Assembly: GCA_025175895.1 (NCBI GenBank)
Contig: JAKLTH010000227.1
Span: 537,501 to 601,500, forward strand
Direction: 5' to 3'
From: Wurfbainia villosa
Taxonomy: Eukaryota > Streptophyta > Magnoliopsida > Zingiberales > Zingiberaceae
DNA length: 64,000 nucleotides
Every line of letters starts with the position of its first letter. Positions within the stretch are counted from its first letter, which is position 1. The position numbers were made by a program, and so were the translations under genes. Below the pieces are notes generated by a model. It saw only the letters and a list, made by a program, of their open reading frames with translations. It did no database searches and was not told where the DNA came from. This document shows positions 11,914-23,600 of this stretch, one piece after another.

Positions 11914-12284
11914 CTGATTCTCTCTCCCATTTAATTAATTGTCTTATTATTGTAGAATGGCAGGATGACAGGGTCAACACGCTTCAATACATAACCCCTG
12001 CTATTCACTAGTTGAAGGAAAATCCCAACCCGAAGGCTCAAGGACAGTTGATATTAGTCATCAAGATGATTATCCAGTCCTTAGAACCTATGAATAGTAA
12101 CTTCAGGGACTCTAGGAGCAACTACAACAAAGAATCCGCCTTGACAAACTACATAAAATGGATAGACAACTCAATAAATTGTAGCATCAAGCAGCCCAAG
12201 AAGCCATCAGGGCCGTCAAGCAGTTCAAACTTCTACATATGCTAAAAACAAAGGAATACTAACGAAGGAGTACCCCTCGAAATT
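11914..12284 (+). repeat. Right copy of the ~375-bp viral direct repeat
   Basis: Partner of 8372-8746. It sits directly downstream of the RNase H region, which is the expected genomic position of this sequence, so this is the copy in native context. Differences between copies are mostly transitions, consistent with age. Confidence 0.72.
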
Positions 12285-12490
12285 GGGAAGGGGGTTGGTA
12301 CCCTATCATAGTTCAGATGGATGAGCAACTGGAAACAGTTGTAAAGCTTGTAAAAGATGTAACAAAGAGGATACCTTCTTTCGGCCTGAAAAGCATTCTT
12401 TATGGATGTGGTGGACCCATGAAGAATCAAAAGGACGAAACCACTATCTTCTGTCTCAGCCACGATCTTCTATCTAGCTGTAAAAAGTAC

Positions 12491-12718
12491 TAAGTGTGAG
12501 CGGTAAAAGATTCCAGTTTGATAAGTGTGTGAGTTAGCTAAGTACTGTGTGTGAGCTGGCTAAGTACTAGCTTAAGTTGTAAAGCAAAGGTTCCTTCTAA
12601 AAAAAAGCGGAGGACATGTGATAATGGGGCTCTATGAGCATCCAACAGTCTCTCCTAAACATCTATAAGAAGAACCCAACTCTTGCAGGGATATCAAACA
12701 TCACTTGAGCTCTACTTG
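12491..12718 (+). repeat. Right arm of the viral inverted repeat / viral intergenic region
   Basis: This is the complement of 8744-8935 in its native position after the polymerase tail. It contains a short internal repeat (GCTAAGTACT occurs twice in about 30 bases) and an A/T-rich CTATAAGAA-like word. It is probably the viral intergenic or leader region, where promoter and polyadenylation signals normally lie. Function is inferred from position only. Confidence 0.65.
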
Positions 12719-13007
12719 CGGTAGAGTCTTGTAAGAAGTTAGAAGAATGTGTGAATTTTCTGTTCTATCACTCCTTATTTCTTTAATTTCTCAAAGCTGT
12801 TTGATCCAAACATTTTACTTACAAGAATTTTTAGTTACATTTCATTCCTGGCATGTCAGAATTATTACTAACTAAAAAAACTGAATTATTAGCTAAAAGG
12901 GCATTCTTTCTATAAGTGAGCGTTAACAGTTTCAAACAAATTCTGTATAAATCCTGCTTTCTCGCAGATTAAGAATAAAAAAACTTTACATTTCCTTTAC
13001 TTTATAG

Positions 13008-13563
13008 GAAACTATTGACTGTCAGACGTGCAGCATTTTTTTTGGCGGAAGTGGAGGAAGCCAAGGATAATCAGATCTACAAAGTGACACGTCAAGTTGT
13101 CAGTGGGCACACCCTTGAGCATCTATTTGTTGCCATGGTCGCTGTTTTCCTGGCATTAATGCTTGCCAAGCGAGAAATTGAACCTGAAAGGTACAATTTT
13201 GTCAATATTGTTCCTTTATGTGAATGCTGATGTTGCTCGTTCGCTCATTTGTTTCTCATCCCAAGTTTAGTTTCGTTGCAAATCACTCATGTTTGAAGTT
13301 TCCCTGGATGAATTCATCTGAACTGTGATACATGAACTTCATTTTTTGAGATTTTTTATTTTCATTTTTACGTGACTACTAGATTCCAGCAATACATAAA
13401 GAATGCTCATAAAAAAATTTGTTAACTTTGGACATTGTTTTCTTCGATGAATCTCATGCTGTAACACCAGGCAAATTCCCCTTTTGTTTTTTAGTTGTTG
13501 ATTCTTATCTGTCCGTGTTACCTTTTGTGCACCTGATGCAGGACGAGTTTGCTTCACAAATAA
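13008..13563 (+). pseudogene. 3' exons of the CREST/ceramidase-like gene
   Basis: The penultimate exon (13008-13190) follows a TTATAG acceptor. It encodes FFLAEVEEAKDNQIY, SGHTLEHL and ALMLAKREIEPE, the C-terminal pattern of the same plant ceramidase-like membrane protein family as the 6298-6439 exon. A GT donor follows at 13191. A terminal exon at 13542-13563 after a GCAG acceptor gives TSLLHK and a stop, as expected for the family. Splicing the first exon directly to 13008 would be out of frame, because exon 1 leaves one base and this exon needs two upstream. Exons have therefore been lost, or lie undetected between them. Homologues are roughly 250 aa, and a little over 100 aa is visible here in total. 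Confidence 0.62.
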
Positions 13564-14605
13564 AAGGTCCAATGGATCACAATAAGAAAACAGGGCCGTA
13601 TAAGGCTGAAGCCATTGAACGCGAATACACTTAAAAATTTGGAACTGTCACATTAGCGGCTCCTTCGGCTGTCTCTATCAGTAGAGAAAGTAAATCAGAA
13701 TCCAAATGATAAATACAAAGAAGAGGATCGATCGATAGTCCAGAGTCATTATCTCATCGGGAATTGATCTCTGTCCACTTAAGAGTTATCTCTTTGTACT
13801 TACTAACAGGACTAACACTGAGACTGAACACGAATACACTTAAGTTACTGCCACATATGTCTATTTTTCTTCAATGGTTTGTCACCGATGTAAAATTTAT
13901 CCTGTTTGAGAGTAGCTAGATTAACCTTACGTATTTGAAAACATATTTGTTGTCGAAATTTTACCATGTAGACGAACTTCATTTGTGATCGGTGATTCTA
14001 AATATTGAAATGAGCTAAGCCATTTTGTTGAGAACAATGAAAAATGGTTGCCTCAGAAGTTTCTGCTTAAACGATAATTTACATTTAATTAGCACAAAGT
14101 ATAGCAACACGAAACATTATGTGTAGAATTTTTCAAGATGAACAAGCTGTAGACTGTCAGATAGAAATGCACTACACACTTCTTTTTTACAATATTACAC
14201 AAATTTCTTGAAATCTCGTCGGAGTCTTTTCTTGATAACGAAAACGATCCAAGGATCACCAAGCCAATGGATAGGGAGGGGAAAAAAAATCAAAGAAGAA
14301 ATACTTCTCGCTTTTCCATTTCGTCTCATTCCTTAATGCTCTCTCAAAGAAGTTAGAGATTGAGATGTTGATTTCATTTTAAAAGTCTCGATAAATTGAA
14401 AGCGCATATACAACAAGTACACATAATCTTCTCTGCAAGCTTACTCAAGGAACTACTGATCAAATGTTCATCCAAAACGAGTCTGATAAACTCATTATAG
14501 ATCGATATAAACTCTTTCTCAATCACTAAACCTTGTATAATGACCTCACCTAATTTTTCAATTTCACACTAAACTGTTACTCTCATTAATCCATCTGTTT
14601 GCCTC
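13564..14605. other. Intergenic, nothing recognised
   Basis: A converging intergenic segment between the ceramidase-like remnant (+) and the CDPK (-). It is AT-rich and without open frames of note. It should contain the CDPK 3' UTR. Confidence 0.55.
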
Positions 14606-17600
14606 TCAAGTAGTCTTGAAGGCATCGCCCAGATTAAAATTTATATTGTTTCTCATGGTCCTCCTTCCAATAGCTCCGTTTCCAATTCCTCCATTGCCTT
14701 TTCTCATCATGGCTGCGAATTCACTGTAATCTATCTGCCCATCCTACAAAGCAACGGATAAACTTTCATGTTGTTATATCAATAAAATAACAGTTCAGTC
14801 TGAATTATTGTACAGGCGGTGTGCATCGACAGCAAAAGGAAACAAAAGACTCACATTATCTTCATCAACTTCCTTGATCATCTCATCAAGGTGAACATCG
14901 TCGAGACCAAATTCTTTACATGCTTGTGAAAGTTCATCAATCGTTATGTAACCACTTCCGTCTTTATCGAAATATCCGAATGCTGCTATCAGGTTTTCTT
15001 CTCTCTCCAACTTATTCATGTGAACTGTTGCTGCAAGAAATTCGCCATAGTCTATTGTGCCATTTTTGTCGATATCAGCCTGCAATTTTGAAATTATCAA
15101 GGAATTTAAAATTTAGTTTTTTTTTTTTATGATGGATATAAAGTTCTTATATATGCAGAAAGAGAGCAAAAACAGCATCGGTCGATCATACCGCATCCAT
15201 GAGTGCCTGTATCTCAGATTCCATAAGTTCAGATCCCACTCTTTTTAAACCCTCTTTCAGTTCATCAAATGTTATGGCTCCGCTGTTGTCTGTATCAATC
15301 ATCTTGAACAACTCTTTTAGACCACCAATCTCTTCTTCAGAGAGGCTTTGAGCAATAACCTGCAAAACAAAAAATGCGTAGTTTGAGGAAACAGTATTTT
15401 TACGAAAATAGATTAGTTACTTCATCATCACAATTTCTCTCCCTAAAACATACAATCATAATTATCTAGATTAGTTACTTCCATGGCATATTGAATGTGT
15501 TTACCAGCACACACCCACCTAGCAACCCATGAGGCATTTAGACAATTCAGCTTCCTCCGTAAAAGGTTGTGTATAAAATTGTCTAAATCAAAGCTTAAAG
15601 AATAGACAGAAGAGGACAAAATCAAAATTTTTGACCTATGTCAACTGACAATTGCCTGAAGTGATTAAATGAATCTCATAAACAAAACATTAAGAAGATA
15701 AGAGAAGGAAAACCTCATCTCGTGGAACTACTAATTCCCAAGAAAATGCAGCAAGAAAAACCTCAGCTTCTGGAAATGATAATACTGCCTTAGTATTCTT
15801 CATGTTTTAATGCAGAACTAGAGTTTCAACTATTGCAATTTAAGAGCATACAACTAGACAGGCATAATTTTGCTTTCGCCATTAAAAATTAAAAAAGTGG
15901 CTATCATGCATCCCAATACAGATAGCTCTCCATATAAAGAAGCATTTTTTTTTTTAAAAAAAAAGGTTCTAGCTGTTTGTAGTGTCCAAATTAATGTTAA
16001 TATGCACGCCACCTGCCTCATTTCTACAAATAACAGGTCTTAAGGATTTTGTGGAAAGACAGAAAAAATAAATAAATATAGAATTTCAGTTTTAAATGAG
16101 AAAACGTAGGAACCGTTCCTGTTGGCTTTCTATGTGGGAGCCTATTGAAATATATACTCTACAAAGCATATGGAGGAGATTTTATGCATATGGGCATAGA
16201 TTAATTATCAATTTGTCTAAACTTTGTTGGGAGTTATTCTAGAGTTTCTGCCCAAGGATTTAGGTGAAAATGAAACTTCCTAAATCCTAAGTTTTCAGGA
16301 AATCTTTGTTGATGAATATTTTCTTGACTCAAAGAAACATGTTTATCTAGAATTATGAAAATTTTGTCACTCATAGATTTATCAAAAAAAAATAGTTTTC
16401 TCAGTAATCGCCATTGATACTCTCCTCAGAAATGTTATTTGTACACAAGCATATGTCAACATTTCTTTTACTGGTTGCTATCAGTCATTAGCCAATAAAC
16501 TTCAAAAGCAGTAGCAGTCAGCTCTTGATGCACTCTTAAGACCCTAAAACAATATTTCTCATCAGAATTACGGCGTGAAAACATATACGAAGGACACATG
16601 CACACTCATTAACAATTTTCAGGAAATCATATTTCAGTTTTTTATGCTAATATAATTACATTTTCATACAAAAAATTGTGATAGATCATTTAGCTGGGGA
16701 CCTAATACACTGGATGAATAGATAAGAGACCAATTCTGAACAAATGAAATCCACTATAAATCCTCTATAAATACAAACGCAAAACAGCGAAAATAAGTGA
16801 ATTCACAGGTATATAAACAACCTTCTATACCTATAAAAACATTACTGCTTCCCCATGTTTTTATGGAGACTGGTAGACACTCTAGTAACTATTAACATAG
16901 CATATGGTGTGCAGCATGCCAAATGAAAATATTTTAATTAGCTGGAAAAAATGCAAAGCTTAATCAATATATTTACATAATAGAAGAATACCTGGAGAGC
17001 CATCTTCTTGAGCTTGTTCATAGCAGAGAACTGCTTAAGACGTGATAGCACAGCAGAGTCCAAGGGTCTATCAGGTGCAACTTTGTCATCAATGATCCAT
17101 GGGTGACCTGGAAGAAGAAACTTCATGCCGATAGAGAAACTAAAGACATTCCTAAAAGTGTACATCCATAGAAAAAAAACAAGATTAAAATACTAACAAA
17201 GAACTTGATGTGCTGTAAATCTCTTCCTTGGGTCTCTATTAAGCATATTTCTTATTAGATCCTTTGCGCTATCAGAAATACCCGGCCATGGTTGAGATTC
17301 AAAATCCAAACGACCTTGTAATATTTGTCTGAAAATCCCTGCTTCAGTTTCTGAGAGTGACAAAAAGTGCAAATAAAACAATTCATCATCGACAATAAGA
17401 GAAGTAGACTTTCAGAAATTAGCTTGACAGAACCAAAAATCAGCATCAATAACCACACACCAGCCCAGAAAGGTGGCACCCCACTCAACAAAATGTACAA
17501 GATGACGCCTGCGCTCCACACATCTGCCTCTGGTCCATAAAGCTTCCTCAATACCTCAGGTGCAACATAATATGGACTTCCAACAACATCAGAGAAGGTA

Positions 17601-20600
17601 TCACCTGCAGAGTTCCAGAACAATCAGCTTATGAAAAACATTTTATTTGAGAGGCCAAATTTGATAATACAACAATGTATAATGATAATAACTATGAACT
17701 TTATGGTCTAACAAACCATCCTCAAGTTTAGCAGAGCACTAACTAATACAAGCTGAATTCCCTTACTTTGTCTAGCTACCAATTAATCCTTTGTGCTTTC
17801 TGTATTTATCATTAAATGACATTTGTTGTATACCAATAGTGTTCATGAAATCTGCAGTTTGGCTAATCAGTCTAGATTCTATTTCAGGTTTCAACTAGTT
17901 TGGTACAAAACAGGTGAATGGTTCGATAAACATACATACAAACACTAGTGCATCATAAAAAAAAGAAACAAGATTTTCTAGCTGCCATGTTAACATCCTA
18001 TATATGCTTTCTCTCATAAAGGAGACAAAGAAAAGAGAAAGAGAGTTGGAGAAAGAGATGTGAAAAGGAAAAGAAGAAGAAAAATGAAAGTGAAAAGTAG
18101 AGGATAGGAAGAGAGAAAGTATTGGTAAAGGACAAAGCAAGAGATGATCATGCCACCACATCTTTAGCACGAAACTGCTTTTATGCGACTGTCACTTCAA
18201 TCTCCACCGCAGCTGTTGTCTCTGCACTTCAGCCTCTTCAGTTATCAGTCTCAATGTCCCTTCCTACTGTTGCTTCCTATGAGAACCAGCCCATACCATG
18301 TCACTCTGGGTAACAATAGTGGTAATCAATTCGAACACTTGCCATCCAAAACATGTACTAAACCAGCAATTCAGATAATAGTGTCAGTATGCACTAATAT
18401 ATAGTTTTTAATCATTGGAATTTAGCATCAATGCTTTCTACTTAATCGTCTAAGCTGGATTTTGATTTATGAGAAAGAATAATAAGATTTTACTTGTTCT
18501 CTGAAAGTAGATTTGTTCCATGATTTGCCTAGTTCTGTCTCTTCATATCAAACTAGAGAAATTTTGACAAGAGAAATGGCAAAGTTTCTTACTCATGCAA
18601 AATTTCCATATCGCTCTGTTTGGCTTTCACATGTCAATCAGACAGTATTTTGAGTTATATCAAACTATACCCAAAGGAGATTGACAAGTATCATAAAAGA
18701 GAGTTCCCTCAAACATACAACAGAAGTTTAGACATCCTATGAAGTTTGACAGACACATCAATCTAAAGCAAGCAAAGTAATTATGTTAGCCTGGGTAATG
18801 AAGCAAAGCATCTGATAATTCATACTTCTGTATTTAGTAAAAACACAATAAGAACTGTTTTATCTATAGGGAATTAACAATTCAATAGATAAATTTGTCA
18901 CTGTTGCTATTAATAATGAATTTTCTCGGTGGCATTTTAATATAATGGAACAAGGAAAGTTTTCTGATGAAAATTTATTTAGAAGTTATTTTCAATTAAC
19001 AAATCTTCTATATAGTGATATGAAAATAATTCTTGATAAAATCAGCCAACAATCAAATTGTTCACTCTGCACGTGTATATTTACATGTGAAAAGTAAATT
19101 AGCAAAAAAGTGGATGTAACCTGCATTAAAATTTTGAATTAGGATGTCAGCTTTACCCAATAAAATTCAGTCCAAAAGGAAATTCAATCTCCACACATAT
19201 ACTTTCTAAGTTCAAAATTGGTACTATTTCAATGACGGGAAGTAATGTGTAAGTAACCAATCCCACGTAATTTGTTCTTTTTTTTGGGGTCCCATGATTT
19301 TGTATGCTTGACATGAAGCAAGTTCCTAAAACTAAATTTTCAATGCTAGTCTAAGATATTCACCATTTTCAGTACACTTTGCTACTATATAAAGCAATCT
19401 CAATGAGATATTCCTACTTCACCATATTTTTGTTTCGTAACTTGCAACTTGTAAAAAAACATAAAATCCAAAATCTCGCATAGCTGGCTAGAATGTTTCC
19501 CATTATTTCCATACATGAATGTATTTGAGCATTGATGCAGTACATGCTGCGTATTTGTGTTATTTCTTCAATTTTAATCTTGGTATCCTAGCTTATGTGG
19601 AAAGAAGACATTCCAACTGTAATGAGTGATGCAGGAAGATGTGGATAATAAGAATCATATGGCGTCCCCTTAGATTGTACAAAGGAAGAAAATGTTCATC
19701 TGTTAGAATTATCAAGGATAATTCGAGAACTATTAACCAAGAGAAACGGACCATATGATAGCAAAAGATCATCACCAATATGAATGGTAATAGTTCAATG
19801 CCACATAAGCGCAATCATTGGAAATCCATAACCATCTCTTAATGAAAAAGGATCTTACAACCGCCTGTCCACATATAACCATCTAATATCTTACGAGAGT
19901 AAAAAGAAAGCTTCTTCAGAAACTTAAACTAGTGCAAATTTCTCATGTTCCAGAGAAAAAGGAAAAAGAACGAAAAGGTACCAACAGGGTTGAACGACAC
20001 GAAGCGATAGTTGTGTGCTAGAAAGATGCAATAAAATGCACATCAAACCATTAACAAGAGTAAGGAGCTAAAGAAAGAGAATTACTATCTCAAAGAAGAA
20101 CAGACCTGGCTTATAGAACACGGATAGGCCAAAATCCGTCGCTTTAAGTGCCGCATCCTCATCGGTGCTGGCGAACAGGAAGTTCTCCGGCTTGAGATCG
20201 CGATGCATCACCCCGAGCGAGTGGCATGCCTCGACGACTCCTACGATGGTCTTGATCAGCAACGCTGCTTTCCTCTCGCTGTAATGCCCTTTTTGGATGA
20301 TCCTGTCAAAGAGCTCCCCGCCCGCGCACAGCTCCATCACCAGGTGCACAAATAGCGCGTCCTCGTAGCTACCCTTGATCCTGACCACATTGGCGTGCTC
20401 CGAGAGATGGTGCATGATCTGGATCTCGCGCCACACGTCCTCGTAGTCCTCGCGGCAGAGAAGCTTGCGCTTGGGGATGGACTTGCACGCGTAATCCTTG
20501 CCATCATTCTTATCAACGCACAGGTACGTGGTGCCGAACTGCCCCTGCCCTAGCTTCCTGCCGATGCGGTAATGGTCCCGCAGATGGGCGGTCTTGTACG

Positions 20601-20661
20601 GGAGGACCGAGGTGGGCTTGGAGGAGCGATGGGGAGGAGGATTGACCGACGGCTGACTCAT
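14606..20661 (-). CDS. CPK: Calcium-dependent protein kinase (group I CDPK, CPK4/11-like)
   Basis: A Ser/Thr kinase directly activated by Ca2+. Seven exons are placed at 20661-20106, 17604-17461, 17350-17198, 17107-16992, 15359-15192, 15079-14855 and 14743-14606. They join in frame to 499 aa. The kinase domain starts near residue 31, with glycine loop 38-43 (GQGQFG), ATP-binding Lys60, HRDLKPEN at 153-160 and DFG at 176-178. The autoinhibitory junction (LSRLKQFSAMNKLKKMALQ) follows. Four EF-hands come next, beginning DTDNSGAITFDE, DIDKNGTIDYGE, DKDGSGYITIDE and DEDNDGQIDYSE, and all four loops keep canonical Asp/Glu positions. The start is the ATG at 20661 (MSQPS). There is no Gly2, so N-myristoylation is unlikely and a soluble/nuclear pool is expected. 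It most resembles CPK4/11-type kinases linked to ABA and stress signalling. Introns 1 (2.5 kb) and 4 (1.8 kb with flanks) are unusually long. Confidence 0.96.
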
Positions 20662-23600
20662 CGGTGGCGGTACCGGTTGCAAAGTTCAAATCTTGGGGCC
20701 TGAAGGATGATTCCTACACAGAAAGATCCGATTTTTACAGGGTTTGCATCAGCAAAATTCCATCTTTTTCAATTTTCGCCAGGAGTCCTGGCGACTGTCA
20801 GCTATTCTGCGAGATTTTTTGAACCGTCCTCAGAGAAACAGAAGAGACAAATATGACCGGAAGAGAGCCAGGAAGGAAAGTGGGGGAGGAAGCGACCAGG
20901 GAAGGGCAGTGCGCTTTCGGAGACTGGAAGCGGAGTCAATGAAAGAACAGAGAGGAAGGGTCATCCTCGCTGCTCCAATTGGCGACGAGAACATGGAAAC
21001 CTTCCATTTATTACTTTTAAATGGTTTCTCTTTTTCTGCTTTCCTTCAAAACCATAGAATCGGAAGAAAAAAAAACTCTTTTTAAAAATGAACTAGAAAA
21101 TAGACAGACAAATCCATAATCATGTTTGCCCGTTTGGTTTGTGTTCCATCACATGATTTCTCTCTTTTTTATTTTTATTTTTATGGGTTATCAATATACG
21201 CTGACGCACGATTATAAAAAAGGAAAAATAAAAATCATATAAATTTGTACCATTACTGATTAAAAAATATATAAAATTATCATATTAATAATTCTTTCCT
21301 ATGTCTTTATTAATATAGATCAAAATTCAATCTATCAGAGATCTCTTTAAAAATTAATCTTTATCTATTTAAAAATTATCTCTTTATATTTATCAATTGA
21401 ATTAATCTTGGGAAGCGACAGATATATTGGAAAGATAGTGGTTTTTAAGTATTCATTTTTATTTTTTATTTTTATTTCGTTTATTTATTTATCTTATTTG
21501 GCATTACTATTTATCATCTTAAATTTGGAAGGAACTAAACATCTAATCTTTATCCAAATTTATAACAATAATAATCATCGAATCTTTATCCAAATTTATG
21601 TGGATAAAAATTAAAAATCATTCATTATTATTATTATTTTCATAAAAAAAATATTTTTTTAAAAAAATAAAATAATATCTCATTAAAATCATTTAAATTT
21701 AATAAGAATTACAAAAAAAACTATTATATTAAAATAATCTTTATCAACTTAATTAACATTATTTAAAATCAACCAAAATCACTGTAACTTAATCGACATA
21801 ACTTTAGTAAAATTATAAGAGTATTATTTTTATTTAAAAATAAAATAAAATGTCTATAATAAAAATAAAGTGTATTTTTTATTTGTGCACAAATCATCTT
21901 TTACCCAAAAAAAAAAATTATTTGCAGGTTAAAACCTTATTTATAAACGACAAACACATCGATTCGTATTTTAAATTGGAAAGAGTTTTAAATATTTAGT
22001 GATTGACAAGTTGATTTATTTGCAAGGTTAATTAATTAAATCTAAAATTTATGCAAATTAAAAAGTGGGAAACTCCTAATGGTAAATTCACTAGAATAAA
22101 CTGACCAAATAAACAATCGAAGCTTCTCGTCCAAGAAGTGACCGAAGGCTTCAGAGTTGGTAAATGGAACAAAATTAGTCTGACCTCGCTCGAACGCTAA
22201 TGGCGGCAGTGAGCAACTGCATATGAGAATTAATGTAGAAAATGAAGATTTATTAAAATTTTCATTTAACAGATCTGCTAGGGATTCAATACAATGACCC
22301 TAATTCCAAAGGGAGCACACTATATATGCGTATCCATTAATTATCATAAAGTTACTGTGTTACTCGGACTTTAGGCCGGATTTTAAAAAAAAAAATCACT
22401 TAAAAAAAAAGTTCACATTTAATCCGGAGAAAAATTAATCTGATGATTAATTTAGGATTAACTTGAGGCTTAGCCTGGTATTGGCTCTGCCATTGATAAG
22501 GTAGCTAAGTCACCTTTGCTTTTAGGATGATCAAAGTAAAAAAATAAGAAGTTCACATAAAATACTACCTTAGATAATGGCAATGCTGGTAGAAACTGCA
22601 GATATATCATCGATAGAGCCAATGATATTTTCCTGAGGGTTCTCAGGATATATAAAATATTATGGGAGCGGAACAAAGATTAAGATAATTAGTGAGGGTA
22701 TTCAGCAATAATTTCATTTGTTCATACATTGACTATATATTAATATCATTAAATTGAGAAATGATCTCCTACTAACATTATTCGATTGGATAAGTACTAT
22801 AATTCAATATTTGAATTATAGAGAGTCGGACGATGAATAATAGAAGTGTTCATGGATGATTTATATAAGATAATAATATTTTTGTCACGTAAGTGATCTG
22901 TTGTATTAATATTATAGTTTAACTGATCTATACAGGTACTTATTGTGCTATGTTTTCTTGGTCTGGAGGAATTAACCTCTTGGCATTTTTATGGATACGG
23001 AGGCTAGTAGGCAAAGAACAGGCAGGATATGAGGATATATTTGTCGGTTTTCATGCTGAGGATGATGGTAGCATGTTCCATAAACTCCGGAATTAATTAC
23101 TATATATGTTTCCTCCTCTTCTAAAATAAATGTAAGTCATTACTTCGACTTCAAGAGGTTGCATATATATTTAGTTGAGATGCAAGATAATCAATGATTT
23201 CCCTTTTTCATATTTTAGTTTTGCTGTCTTCATCATTTCTAGTACACACGCATACATGTATTAGCCAGCGGATATTGAGGAAACTGCCTGTGAACTTCAA
23301 TTTTTTTAGGCCAAAAAGAAAAAGAAAAAGAAAAAGAAATAAAATAAAATAAAATTCAGAGAGCATGCTAGGAGTCAATACTTTTTTATGATTATGTTCG
23401 TTTTGAACGTCTTTTATCTCAGTAATAATGAAAAATAAATAAATTAATTGATAAAAACGACAAAGGGCATTTGAGTCGGAATAAAAATTTTAAATTTTAT
23501 AAAATTATCTCTGTCTATTCCATGTCTATTCCAAGAGGACTTGTCAGTACGCAGTCAATATTGTTCATCGGATTGTGTGATATTAATAGTTTGCTTATTG

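Larger units (their letters stand above)
8372..12790 (+). mobile_element. Degraded, rearranged endogenous pararetrovirus (Caulimoviridae-like)
   Basis: An old genomic copy of a plant DNA pararetrovirus. In order it shows a copy of the polymerase tail, an inverted piece of intergenic viral DNA, a fragment with a CCHC zinc knuckle, an aspartic protease, reverse transcriptase and RNase H region, a second copy of the polymerase tail, and a viral intergenic/leader region. A 375-bp direct repeat and a roughly 190-230-bp inverted repeat frame the coding part. The coding region carries several in-frame stops and frame breaks, so it cannot encode a working polyprotein. I found no movement-protein domain and no integrase, which fits a pararetrovirus rather than an LTR retrotransposon. 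Edges are approximate (8372 by repeat comparison, about 12790 on the right). The nearest genus is uncertain, though the zinc knuckle and protease arrangement resemble badnavirus-type viruses. Confidence 0.75.

Noticed and set aside
8372..12790. LTR retrotransposon as an explanation for the reverse-transcriptase region
   Set aside because: The flanking direct repeats encode the polymerase tail rather than LTR-like DNA, and no TG..CA termini, target duplication or integrase was seen. The zinc-knuckle/protease/RT order without integrase fits a pararetrovirus better.
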